Source of the DNA: Clostridia bacterium
Lineage (GTDB): Bacteria; Bacillota; Clostridia; UBA1381
Assembly (NCBI GenBank): GCA_017935675.1
Contig: JAGBHE010000043.1
Coordinates: 1-64,000 of the forward strand
Direction: 5' to 3'
DNA: 64,000 nt
The stretch's first letter is position 1. Every line of letters starts with the position of its first letter. The notes under the pieces were generated by a model. It searched no databases, was not told where the DNA came from, and saw nothing but the letters and a program-made list of their open reading frames with translations. Below, piece after piece: positions 1 to 7,622 of this stretch. Position numbers and translations under genes: made by a program.

Positions 1-136
1 GGGTTCCATTTCAGAATTTCAGTGGGAGTTTTAATCTCCCACTGAAACCCTGAGGAGCTAACGCTCCCTGCGCAGGTTGCAATCTGTCGCAAGCTCTGCT
101 CCTTGCGAGCAAAGCAGGAGCATTGCTCCGATTTAA
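1..136 (+). repeat. R1 dispersed structured repeat, copy A
   Basis: About 130 bases that recur, reverse-complemented and with only scattered differences, at 23875-24008. It contains several hairpins: a 9-bp stem (CAGTGGGAG / CTCCCACTG, about 19-45), a short GGAGC/GCTCC stem, and a GCTCCTTGC...GCAAAGCAGGAGC stem. It may start before the window. It ends right at the start codon of the next ORF, so the gene has no visible ribosome site of its own. Function unknown; it looks like a non-autonomous palindromic repeat. Confidence 0.75.
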
Positions 137-364
137 ATGAATGATGTGACTGACATGAAAGCAGAATATGATTTTTCAAACGCAGCAAAAAATCCATATG
201 CAAAAAAGCCGAAAAAGCAAATTACCATAAATATTGATGGCGATACCATAGAATATTTCAAGGGACAATCGGAAATTTCAGGGATTCCATATCAAACTCT
301 TATTAACTTATACCTGACAGATTGCGCAATGAATAAAAAACAGCTTCAAGTTTCTTGGAATTAA
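137..364 (+). CDS. BrnA-type ribbon-helix-helix antitoxin (orphan in this window)
   Basis: 75-aa protein with the pattern KKQITINIDGDTIEYFK followed by GIPYQTLINLYLTDCA, the signature of BrnA/CopG-like antitoxins: a basic beta strand that contacts DNA, then two helices. Family members neutralise a BrnT-type ribonuclease and repress their own operon. A partner toxin normally lies directly upstream, but here the upstream bases are the R1 repeat and the window starts, so no toxin is visible. No good Shine-Dalgarno sequence precedes the ATG at 137; an in-frame ATG at 155 (starting MKAEYDFS) is an alternative. It may be a remnant separated from its toxin by repeat insertion. Family assignment from motif memory. 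Confidence 0.6.
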   Translation: MNDVTDMKAEYDFSNAAKNPYAKKPKKQITINIDGDTIEYFKGQSEISGIPYQTLINLYLTDCAMNKKQLQVSWN

Positions 365-408
365 AAAATTGGATAACAAAAATGTACTGCTTAAGTGATG
401 CGGATATA

Positions 409-429
409 ATCCGGGGGATATCCCCGGAT
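409..429. terminator. Hairpin downstream of the SDR gene
   Basis: Perfect 8-bp inverted repeat (ATCCGGGG / CCCCGGAT) with a 5-nt loop between the convergent ends of the antitoxin gene and the SDR gene. No strong T-run follows on either strand, so termination is only a guess. Confidence 0.35.
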
Positions 430-469
430 TGTTCCTGCAAGTACTCCGGGGATTGATGCCGTTTCAGGC

Positions 470-1249
470 TCATGAGTCTTCCCAGAGCTTCCTTTCTGTA
501 TTCGGTGTAAGCTGTGCCAACATTCCACCGTCAACAACCAATTCTGCGCCGGTTGTGTTTTTAGACTCATCACTGCCGAAATACCACACGGCATTTGCTA
601 TATCTTCAAAATCAGCTATATCCTCTATCGGAGTATAATTCGCAAGATAGTATTTGCAGTTATTAACGTTGTTTTTCCAGCGCTCGGTTTTTATCATGCC
701 GGGCAAAACGCAATTTGAGCGTATTCCGTATTTTCCCCAGTCAACCGCAAAGGATTTACTCATGGCAAGAACCGCACTTTTTGATGAGCAGTATGCGCAT
801 CTGTTTTCGGTAACGCGAATTGCCGAATTTGAGGTTATAAACACTATTGAGCCGCCGCCGTTTTCCTTCATCTGCTTTGCCGCTTCTCTCGCCATCATAA
901 AATTCCAGCCCACATTTGTTTGATATACACTCATAAACTCGTTTATATCAACCTCTAAACTAACCTGACCGATACCGAGATTTGCCGCATTCAAAACCAA
1001 AGTATCAATATGGAAACCCTCATTTTTTATATCATTAAAAATTGATTTTACATTTTCTTCATTAAATATCTCTGTTTCGCAGCCCTTGGCAAACACGCCG
1101 AATTCATTATGGAGCTGTTTTGCAGCGCTGACTGCATTTTTTCCGTTTCTGCTGCCTATGAAAACATTATAGCCTTCTTTTGCAAATCTCACGGCAACAG
1201 CGTATCCCGTACCACTTGCCGCTCCTGTAATAAAAACTGATTTATTCAT
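470..1249 (-). CDS. SDR-family NAD(P)-dependent oxidoreductase
   Basis: Classical short-chain dehydrogenase of 259 aa. It has the glycine-rich cofactor loop TGAASGTG (residues 8-15), the NAA motif near 87, a catalytic Ser near 140-142, and Tyr153 and Lys157 in YCSSK. The C terminus ends in GAELVVDGGM, typical of the family. A longer reading begins at a TTG at 1264, but the ATG at 1249 has an AAGGAAG ribosome site 4-5 nt upstream and is preferred. The gene starts just after the stop of the dehydratase-like gene (1258-2409), so the two form one operon. The substrate is probably a sugar or sugar acid, inferred only from the neighbour. Confidence 0.85.
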   Translation of the reverse strand: MNKSVFITGAASGTGYAVAVRFAKEGYNVFIGSRNGKNAVSAAKQLHNEFGVFAKGCETEIFNEENVKSIFNDIKNEGFHIDTLVLNAANLGIGQVSLEVDINEFMSVYQTNVGWNFMMAREAAKQMKENGGGSIVFITSNSAIRVTENRCAYCSSKSAVLAMSKSFAVDWGKYGIRSNCVLPGMIKTERWKNNVNNCKYYLANYTPIEDIADFEDIANAVWYFGSDESKNTTGAELVVDGGMLAQLTPNTERKLWEDS

Positions 1250-1257
1250 ACTCTTCC

Positions 1258-2409
1258 TTACCAATCCGCATTACTGCCATCTTCATAATATTGACGTGGA
1301 GTTGTCCATTTTCCGTCATATATTTTATCCTTTAACGCCTCTTCATCAAGTTCAATTCCAAGACCCGGTTTGGTTGGAACATCAATGTATCCGTCTTTGA
1401 TAACAAAGGGTTCCTTAATATATCCAACACCGAGATCAGATTTATCAGGATTTCCCGGATGCTCCTGAACAAGGAAGTTGGGAATACAAGCGTCTAACTG
1501 TATACAAGATGCAAGAGAAATCGGTCCTAACGGATTATGCGGCGCTACCGTTCCGTAATACATCTCTATCATTGCCGCCAGCTTTCTGCCCTCATATATG
1601 CCTCCCACGTGACAAATATCAGGCTGAATAATACTTACAGCCTGCTTTTCAATAAGTTCCCGATATTGCCACCTGCCGAAAAGTCTTTCCCCTGCCGCAA
1701 TCGGTACAGTTGTCTTTCGTGATATATTTACCATACAGTCAACATTTTCAGGAAGGCAAGGCTCCTCGATAAACATTGGATTATACGGCTTCAGCTTTTC
1801 TATCAGTATATTTGCCATAGCAGGTGATACTCTGCCGTGGAAATCAATTGCAAGGTCAACGCCGTTTCCAATGCGTTCACGAACCTTTGCAAAGCGTTCT
1901 ATATGTTTTTCGGTATTTTCAGGATTTTCTATCGCTTTAATTGGGGGTATTATTGAATACTTGAGCGCAGTATATCCATCCTTTAATCTTTCATCTGCAA
2001 TATCAAGCATTTCTTCAATCGGGAACTCACCGGCAACACCTGCACGCTTAATATGAGTATACATTCTTATTTTATTTCTGCATTTTCCGCCAAGCATTTC
2101 ATACACAGGACAGTTATAATATTTACCCTTAATATCCCACATAGCCTGCTCTATGCCGCTTATTGCAGAAAGCATTAAAGGACCGCCTCTGTAAAATCCG
2201 CCTCTGTAAAGTGCCTGAACGTGGTGCTCAATCTGCATTGGGTCCTTACCAATGAGATATTCCTCAAATTCTTTAATAACTGCCTCAACAGAAGTACAAT
2301 GTCCTTCCAAAACCGGCTCTCCCAGTCCGATAATATCTGTATCTGTGTACATTTTCAGAAACATCCATCTCGGCTTAACCTTTATCAGTTCCAATCTTGT
2401 GATTTTCAT
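1258..2409 (-). CDS. Enolase-superfamily sugar-acid dehydratase, D-galactonate dehydratase-like
   Basis: 383-aa mandelate racemase/muconate lactonizing enzyme family protein. Metal ligands are visible as Asp189 in AIDFHGR, Glu215/216 in FIEEP and Glu241 in AAGERL. The IQPD motif (Asp264) and His291 in APHNPLGP fit the acid/base dyad of galactonate dehydratase-like members, which remove water from an aldonic acid to give a 2-keto-3-deoxy acid. The exact substrate cannot be read from sequence. The ATG follows a TAGGAG site. It is first in a two-gene operon with the SDR enzyme and divergent from an AraC regulator, so it is probably induced by the sugar acid. A minus-strand -10 (TATACT, plus-strand 2441-2446) lies upstream. 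Confidence 0.85.
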   Translation of the reverse strand: MKITRLELIKVKPRWMFLKMYTDTDIIGLGEPVLEGHCTSVEAVIKEFEEYLIGKDPMQIEHHVQALYRGGFYRGGPLMLSAISGIEQAMWDIKGKYYNCPVYEMLGGKCRNKIRMYTHIKRAGVAGEFPIEEMLDIADERLKDGYTALKYSIIPPIKAIENPENTEKHIERFAKVRERIGNGVDLAIDFHGRVSPAMANILIEKLKPYNPMFIEEPCLPENVDCMVNISRKTTVPIAAGERLFGRWQYRELIEKQAVSIIQPDICHVGGIYEGRKLAAMIEMYYGTVAPHNPLGPISLASCIQLDACIPNFLVQEHPGNPDKSDLGVGYIKEPFVIKDGYIDVPTKPGLGIELDEEALKDKIYDGKWTTPRQYYEDGSNADW

Positions 2410-2458
2410 AAGTATGCTCCTATATTTAAACTTTGAAGTAAGTATAACACATTTTTTA

Positions 2459-2487
2459 TTGACTTCACAGCCATTTTATGATAAAAT
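2459..2487 (+). promoter_or_regulatory. Sigma-A promoter of the AraC regulator
   Basis: TTGACT (2459-2464), 17-bp spacer, TAAAAT (2482-2487), 17 bases before the GTG start. It is adjacent to the -10 of the divergent dehydratase gene (2441-2446), so one bound regulator could control both directions. Confidence 0.6.
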
Positions 2488-2503
2488 ATAGCCAAAAGGT
2501 CAG

Positions 2504-3295
2504 GTGATTAGAGTTTTGGAATATCATGGCGAAAATTTCGGCGGTACTTATGAATTCCGATGCAAAAAGCATACGGAAGATTTTATTGTAAATTCTCATT
2601 TACATGAATACAGTGAGATACTGTATGTTGATAAGGGATGTGCGGATATTACTATCCAGAACAAGCCATGCACTATCCCTGAAAAGCATTTGGTGTTTAT
2701 TCCTCCAAACTATGTGCACCAATTAAATTGCACGAACGCCGTAACCGTATGCGCGGTTTTTTCAAATGATTTCATTCCGCTGTTTTTCAGCCGGCTCGGG
2801 AACAGATTTTTAGAATGCAGTCCCATTGACTTTTCAGATAAACTCCATTTGATTGAAAATATACATCTGTCAGATGCCGACGACTGTCTTTTAATCAGCG
2901 GAAAATTGTATTTAATCTGTGATGAGGTAATCAAAAAGTCATGCTTTTCAAGCAGCCAACCTATGGACAGCACGCTGTACCAGAAAATAATTTCATATTT
3001 ACAAAATCATTATTCAGAGAACATAACCCTTAAAAAACTGGCGAAAAAATTCGGATATAACGAAAAATATCTTTCCTCCAATATTCACACATTGACAGGA
3101 ATACATTTCACCAAATTACTTGCAGTATATCGGATAAACTGCGCAAAGCAATTATTAAACAATACGGACATAAGTATTTCCGAAGCGGCATTATCAAGCG
3201 GATTTTCTGCAATAAATACATTCAATCGCGTGTTTAAAAATATTGTCGGTATAACTCCCACAGAATACAGAAACGGAGTGAAAAAAAGCAATTAA
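2504..3295 (+). CDS. AraC-family transcriptional regulator with cupin sensor
   Basis: 263 aa. The N-terminal half is an AraC-type cupin (VNSHLHEYSEILYVDKGC, then the FIPPNYVHQL metal/ligand pocket motif). The C-terminal ~100 residues carry two helix-turn-helix motifs, ending in the family signature GFSAINTFNRVFKNIVGITP. The start is a GTG at 2504 with a weak AAAAGGT upstream. Divergent from the SDR/dehydratase operon, it most likely senses the substrate and regulates that operon and itself. Ligand unknown. Confidence 0.85.
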   Translation: MIRVLEYHGENFGGTYEFRCKKHTEDFIVNSHLHEYSEILYVDKGCADITIQNKPCTIPEKHLVFIPPNYVHQLNCTNAVTVCAVFSNDFIPLFFSRLGNRFLECSPIDFSDKLHLIENIHLSDADDCLLISGKLYLICDEVIKKSCFSSSQPMDSTLYQKIISYLQNHYSENITLKKLAKKFGYNEKYLSSNIHTLTGIHFTKLLAVYRINCAKQLLNNTDISISEAALSSGFSAINTFNRVFKNIVGITPTEYRNGVKKSN

Positions 3296-3308
3296 TTGTT
3301 ATTGCAAG

Positions 3309-3499
3309 AAATGGGGTGTTGGATTCAGATGCAGAACGAACAAAACTCAGAATAATGCGGACTCTCCGCATTATTCCATGCCCGAAGGCGTACGGAGGTA
3401 CGTCGAGTGGTGAGTTTTGTTTGTAGTCCATAGGCAGAAAGCTTTAATGTATAGACTTTATGCCTATGGACGGTCTGCGCTGAATCCAACACCCCATTT
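3309..3499. repeat. R2 element, copy 1: 191 bp with perfect 20-bp terminal inverted repeats
   Basis: The ends are AAATGGGGTGTTGGATTCAG (3309-3328) and its exact reverse complement (3480-3499). Inside are nested inverted repeats: AACAAAACTCA with TGAGTTTTGTT, AATAATGCGGA with TCCGCATTATT, CGTAC with GTACG, and GTCCATAGGCA with TGCCTATGGAC. A diverged copy in the opposite orientation lies at 44478-44663 between dnaK and dnaJ. It sits between the araC gene and a tyrosine recombinase gene. It could be a MITE-like non-autonomous element or an invertible segment. No transposase is inside. Confidence 0.85.
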
Positions 3500-3511
3500 T
3501 GCGTTTTTATT

Positions 3512-4315
3512 CTACCAATTAATAACCTCATCAACTAACGTTCTTTGCTCGGTTGAGGTTTTCCTCAAGTAAATTCTTGTGGTTTCAATGCTTTCATGCC
3601 CCATCAGGTCAGCAAGAAATGCTATGTCGTTACACCTTTCAAGAAAATTCTTTGCAAACCGATGCCTGAAGGAATGCGGATAAACCACGGCAGGATCAAT
3701 ATTATATCTTGCAGCCAGTTTCTTAAGCTGAACGGAAATTCCGTGAGCCGTTATCCTCGCCCCCTGCCTGTTAAGGAATATAAAACCGCTGTCCCTGCAG
3801 TTGCTCTCAAGCCATTCCATAGCCTCTGTCCGCAAGGCTTTTGCTATGTAAATTCTTCTCAGCTTTCCACCCTTTGAATATAAATCAAGATACCCCAGCC
3901 TGACGTGCTCCGTCTTTATCTGCAGCAGCTCACTTACACGCGCACCCGTCGCGGCAAGAAATCTGATAACAAAATACCAGAACATTTCATCATCCCGCTT
4001 AAGGCATTCTTTGAAATATTCGTAATCCGCTTCACTTATTACATTTTCCAGAAAGGCTTTTTGCTGCACGCGCACAAAGGGAAGCTTCCATTTCTCTTTG
4101 CCGATGCTTTCAAGATAACAGTTTATCGCCCTGATCCTTAAATTTACGGTTTTCGGCTTGTAGCTTTCAATCAGCCACACCTTATAATCACGCAAATTTT
4201 TCCTCGTAACATCATCATACTGCTCCGAAAACTGCTTAAGTGCAAAAACATATGACGATACTGTGTTTACCGAGAGACCGCCGTCTCTCAAATGTCTTTC
4301 AAATTCTTCTATCAT
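3512..4315 (-). CDS. Tyrosine recombinase / phage-type integrase (XerC/D-like), orphan
   Basis: 267 aa. An N-terminal core-binding SAM-like domain (about 1-80) is followed by the catalytic domain with the full set: Arg126 in TGARVSELL, Lys148/151 in YSKGGK, His214 and Arg217 in HSFRHR, His240 in LMGHESIETT and the nucleophile Tyr249 in RIYL. The enzyme should be active in strand exchange. It is shorter than most XerC/XerD (about 295-300 aa) and stands alone, with no excisionase or phage genes nearby. Its stop codon lies 13 bases from the R2 inverted-repeat element, which makes R2 a possible substrate (inference). Confidence 0.88.
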   Translation of the reverse strand: MIEEFERHLRDGGLSVNTVSSYVFALKQFSEQYDDVTRKNLRDYKVWLIESYKPKTVNLRIRAINCYLESIGKEKWKLPFVRVQQKAFLENVISEADYEYFKECLKRDDEMFWYFVIRFLAATGARVSELLQIKTEHVRLGYLDLYSKGGKLRRIYIAKALRTEAMEWLESNCRDSGFIFLNRQGARITAHGISVQLKKLAARYNIDPAVVYPHSFRHRFAKNFLERCNDIAFLADLMGHESIETTRIYLRKTSTEQRTLVDEVINW

Positions 4316-4373
4316 ACCGAAAGACCTCCTTTCAGTATATATTGTATCACAGTTTCACGAAAAACAGAGAAAT

Positions 4374-5072
4374 TTATCGAAAATTCCGAAAAAAACTTAT
4401 TAACGGAACAAGCTCAGAAAGCTTCCTTATCTCATAATCCGGCAAAATGCCGCAGTCAGCAGCGGCGCCCGACGGATTAAACCATATCGCCGTTATTCCG
4501 GAGTTCAAACCGCCTTTTATATCCGAGGAAAGGCTGTCTCCGACAATTACAGTTTCCTCCCTCCGAAAATCCGGTATATGGGCAAAGCAATAATCAAAAA
4601 ATTCCTTCCGCGGCTTTTCATATCCCACATACTGAGAAATAAAAATGCCGTCGAGATATTTTTCAATGCAGGAGCTTTTTATCCGGCTTTCCTGAACCGC
4701 AGCTGTACCGTTTGAAACCACGTACATGCGGTATCTGCCGTAAAGTCCGCTGAGCAGCTCTTCTGCGCCCTCTACAAAATAATGACCCATGCCAAGCAGC
4801 TTTTCATAAACGGCAGTCGTCTTCTCAGCGGAGCATTCTGCTCCAAGCTCTTCAAACAGCAATTGAAAACGCCGTACCTTTACCTGTTCCCTGCTGAGCT
4901 TTCCCAGCTCCAGAAGCTTCCACTGCTGCAGATTCAGCTCACTGTACCGGGCAAGAATTTTTTCCTCCGGCTCAATGTTCATCCTGCGCAGCGTTTCCGC
5001 AAGCGCAATTTTTTCCGCCTTATGAAAATCAAACAGGGTGTCGTCAAGATCAAATAAAATATTTTTAATCAT
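4374..5072 (-). CDS. YjjG-family HAD pyrimidine nucleotidase
   Basis: 232-aa haloacid dehalogenase hydrolase. Motif I is DLDDTL with nucleophile Asp8 and Asp10, motif II is VSNGT, motif III is the Lys in GYEKPRKEFF, and motif IV is VGDSLSSDIKGG. The alpha-helical cap and the YEKPRKEFFDYC stretch fit the YjjG family, which dephosphorylates (often non-canonical) pyrimidine nucleoside monophosphates. Close HAD relatives differ in substrate, so the exact specificity is uncertain. Cytoplasmic. It precedes the small hydrogenase-regulator-like gene's stop by only 18 bases in reverse order, and the two may be co-transcribed. Confidence 0.8.
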   Translation of the reverse strand: MIKNILFDLDDTLFDFHKAEKIALAETLRRMNIEPEEKILARYSELNLQQWKLLELGKLSREQVKVRRFQLLFEELGAECSAEKTTAVYEKLLGMGHYFVEGAEELLSGLYGRYRMYVVSNGTAAVQESRIKSSCIEKYLDGIFISQYVGYEKPRKEFFDYCFAHIPDFRREETVIVGDSLSSDIKGGLNSGITAIWFNPSGAAADCGILPDYEIRKLSELVPLISFFRNFR

Positions 5073-5090
5073 TTATACCTTCCTGCCCGA

Positions 5091-5336
5091 TTATACATTT
5101 GAATAAATTGTTTTCGTGCTTATACCGTCAAGGGCGCCCAGCTTTCCCGAAAGTGCGCTTATTGTATTCTGCGGCGCACAGGCGGCTATGCTTATAATGT
5201 TAATACCCTTTTTATCGTATGGTAGTCCCATTCTTCCTATAATGAAATCACTGTAATCATGCAAAATTGAATTTACATTCATAACCGATTCCTTTTTCTC
5301 AACAATAATCCCGATAACTGCTACTCTTTCCTCCAT
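5091..5336 (-). CDS. TM1266-family putative iron-only hydrogenase system regulator
   Basis: 81-aa ACT-like protein beginning MEERVAVIGIIVEKKESV and containing NSILHDYSDFIIGRMGLPY and GKLGALDGISTKTIYS. This is the conserved layout of the small regulator often encoded beside HydEFG maturases of [FeFe] hydrogenase. An AAAGGAG site lies about 10 nt upstream of the ATG. Here no hydrogenase or maturase gene is adjacent; it sits between a nucleotidase and a glycosyltransferase. It indicates an anaerobic, probably H2-evolving host. Its molecular role is inferred from family context. Confidence 0.75.
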   Translation of the reverse strand: MEERVAVIGIIVEKKESVMNVNSILHDYSDFIIGRMGLPYDKKGINIISIAACAPQNTISALSGKLGALDGISTKTIYSNV

Positions 5337-5386
5337 AAGTATAAAACTCCTTTCTGATTTCCGATACCTCCCGTAAATCTGAGGTT

Positions 5387-6529
5387 TTATTTCATATTCT
5401 CCTGCAAAACGCCTTTGTTCAATCTATATACCTTCTCGCAAATAAAATCATAAAGCCTGTGTGTTGAATCCGGCTTTCCGATTTCACTGACAGCCCTCTC
5501 CATTATCTCCCTGCGCCATGAATATTCAAAAAACTGATAAAGAGCACTTTCAAGAGGGAAGGTTTTGCTTATCATCATAGCAACCCCCGAATTTACAAGA
5601 AACTCCATATTTCTTTCCTCCTGACCCGGGATAGGGTTCATAAGAATGAGGGGCAGTCCCTTTGCCATTGCCTCAGAGGTAGTCAGTCCGCCCGGTTTCG
5701 TTATAATAATCTCCGCGGCATCCATATACTCATCCACATTCACCGTAAAACCCAGACACCGTACAGGCTTACTCCATTGACGGCTGTCAATAGCGCTCTT
5801 AGCCTTATCGTTATTTCCGCAGATAACCACAAGCTGATAATCATAATCATACCTGTCACAGGCTTCTATAACACCTGTCATATCTCCAAACCCCATTGAG
5901 CCCATCATTATCAGCACCATCGGCTTTTTCGGAAGCCCCAGCTTCCTTTTCATTTCCTCTTTATCATTCTTTACCGTAAACTGCTCTCTTACAGGTATAC
6001 CAAAAGGAAGTACCCTTGAGGGATTTATTCCTTTTTTTCCGGCGGCAGAGGACAGAAGACCATCCGGCAGAACATAATAATCAAGTCTTGATGATTCCCA
6101 GAAGGGATGAATGGTAAAATCCGTAACAATCCCGAAGGTAGGGCAATTAAGTACTCCGTGTTTCTGCAAAACTGTCATGAGAACTGCCGCGTAGGAATGT
6201 GTTCCGATAACAAAATCAGGATTATACTCCATCATATATCTTTCAAGCTTCTTTGACAGAAACTTTGTAATTATCGCCTCCGGCGAATAGCTTTTAGACG
6301 GCTCATCCTTTTTATCAAGAGTATCATAAACCTTACCGTATGCCTCCCTGAGATATTTTGTGGCAATCAGGTAACCGTCCTGAACACCCTCGCCAAGAAA
6401 ACGGCTTATATACTCCAGAGTATCGAGCATTTCACAGTCAATGCCATGAGCATTCAGGCAATCCTTCATAGCAAGTCCGGTCGAGTGATGCCCGTAGCCG
6501 GCCTTTACAGACAATATTAACGCTTTCAT
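5387..6529 (-). CDS. MGDG-synthase/UgtP-like glycosyltransferase (GT28 type)
   Basis: 380 aa. The N terminus MKALILSVKAGYGHHSTG is the acceptor-side motif of monogalactosyldiacylglycerol synthase and Bacillus UgtP, which transfer glucose or galactose from a UDP-sugar onto diacylglycerol. The C-terminal half has the donor-site motif TKPGGLTTSEAMAKGLPLIL. The ATG at 6529 is chosen because AGGAAGG lies 5 nt upstream; an upstream ATG at 6544 lacks a site. It is divergent from galU, which makes UDP-glucose, so glucosyl-diacylglycerol synthesis for membrane lipid or a lipoteichoic acid anchor is likely (inference). Peripheral membrane enzyme. Confidence 0.82.
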   Translation of the reverse strand: MKALILSVKAGYGHHSTGLAMKDCLNAHGIDCEMLDTLEYISRFLGEGVQDGYLIATKYLREAYGKVYDTLDKKDEPSKSYSPEAIITKFLSKKLERYMMEYNPDFVIGTHSYAAVLMTVLQKHGVLNCPTFGIVTDFTIHPFWESSRLDYYVLPDGLLSSAAGKKGINPSRVLPFGIPVREQFTVKNDKEEMKRKLGLPKKPMVLIMMGSMGFGDMTGVIEACDRYDYDYQLVVICGNNDKAKSAIDSRQWSKPVRCLGFTVNVDEYMDAAEIIITKPGGLTTSEAMAKGLPLILMNPIPGQEERNMEFLVNSGVAMMISKTFPLESALYQFFEYSWRREIMERAVSEIGKPDSTHRLYDFICEKVYRLNKGVLQENMK

Positions 6530-6573
6530 AGATACCTTCCTCATATATTAATTAAGAAAATTTCATTTTCCTA

Positions 6574-6607
6574 TTGCTATTATACAATATTTTTGGTATA
6601 ATAACAA
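6574..6607. promoter_or_regulatory. Interlocked divergent promoters for galU (+) and the glycosyltransferase (-)
   Basis: Plus strand: TTGCTA (6574-6579), 17 bp, TATAAT (6597-6602). Minus strand: TTGTTA (6602-6607), 17 bp, TATAAT (6579-6584). The two promoters face each other and occupy the same 34 bp, so RNA polymerase cannot bind both at once. Confidence 0.6.
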
Positions 6608-6656
6608 GGGGTAAATTTAAAATTTAATATTTTTTTGAGAAAGAGAGAGAGAAAAC

Positions 6657-7532
6657 ATGAGAAAGGTAACAAAAGCCGTTATCCCTGCAGCGGGCTTCGG
6701 GACAAGATTCCTCCCCGCAACAAAGGCAGTTCCAAAGGAGATGATTCCGATTGTGGATACGCCGACAATACAATATATTGTTGAGGAGGCGGTAAACTCG
6801 GGAATCAAAGACATTCTGATAATTACCGGCAGAGGCAAGGACGCAATAATGAATCATTTCGATAATTCCTTTGAGCTTGAGACGGTGCTTGAACGTGAAA
6901 ACAAGACTGAGCTTCTGAAAGCGGTTCGTGAGGTGTCGCAGATGGTTGATGTGCACTTTATCCGCCAAAAGGAGCAAAAGGGTTTAGGTCACGCTGTATC
7001 CTATGCAAAGCAGTTTGCCGCAGGAGAGCCCATTGCAGTTATGCTGGGAGACGACGTTGTCGTAAACGATAAAAAGCCTTGTCTTAAACAGATGATTGAC
7101 AAGTATGAGGAGCTTGGAGGAAGCATTCTCGGCGTTCAGACCGTAGATCACAGCCAGGTTTCAAAATACGGAATAGTTGACGGGGAAAAAATTTCAGACA
7201 GAACATATAAGGTAAACAGTCTTGTTGAAAAACCAAGACCTGAGGATGCCCCGACAGATGTGGCAATTCTCGGAAGATACATCATTACCCCCGGAATATT
7301 TGAGTGTCTTGAACGCACTCCGAAAGGTGCCGGCGGTGAAATACAGCTTACAGACGCTTTGTTCCTTCTTGCAGAGCATGAGCCTGTTTACGCATACGAT
7401 TTTGAAGGGAAGCGCTATGATGTAGGCAATAAAATGGGATTTCTTCAGGCAACCGTCGAGTTTGCACTCAGGCGTGAGGATTTGCGTGATGAATTTTCAG
7501 AATATCTGAAAAATCTTAATGCTCAGCTTTGA
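6657..7532 (+). CDS. galU: UTP-glucose-1-phosphate uridylyltransferase
   Basis: 291 aa. It makes UDP-glucose from UTP and glucose-1-phosphate. The nucleotide-binding loop GFGTRFLPATKAVPKEM is at residues 13-29, followed by the GalU signatures QKEQKGLGHAVS, LGDDVV, and SLVEKPRPEDAP. Length matches bacterial GalU (about 290-300). A purine-rich GAGAGAGAG stretch precedes the ATG. Divergent from the UgtP-like glycosyltransferase, with which it shares a promoter region. Its product also feeds surface-polysaccharide synthesis such as that encoded from 48604 on. Confidence 0.95.
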   Translation: MRKVTKAVIPAAGFGTRFLPATKAVPKEMIPIVDTPTIQYIVEEAVNSGIKDILIITGRGKDAIMNHFDNSFELETVLERENKTELLKAVREVSQMVDVHFIRQKEQKGLGHAVSYAKQFAAGEPIAVMLGDDVVVNDKKPCLKQMIDKYEELGGSILGVQTVDHSQVSKYGIVDGEKISDRTYKVNSLVEKPRPEDAPTDVAILGRYIITPGIFECLERTPKGAGGEIQLTDALFLLAEHEPVYAYDFEGKRYDVGNKMGFLQATVEFALRREDLRDEFSEYLKNLNAQL

Positions 7533-7567
7533 AAAAGCCGGCCGCCGGGCATCAATATAATAATAGA

Positions 7568-7594
7568 GTCCCCGCCTTCTCACGAGACGGGGAC
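7568..7594. terminator. Hairpin between galU and ferredoxin ends
   Basis: Seven-bp perfect stem GTCCCCG / CGGGGAC with a 13-nt loop between two convergent genes. A U-rich stretch follows only loosely on either side. Probably a bidirectional terminator. Confidence 0.5.
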
Positions 7595-7622
7595 ATATCT
7601 ATCGTGCAGTTTTATTAATTGC

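Noticed and set aside
3234-3431. ORF MDYKQNSPLDVPPYAFGHGI on the minus strand
   Set aside because: It lies inside R2 and recurs in the other copy at 44545 with the repeat; no ribosome site and it runs into the araC 3' end.
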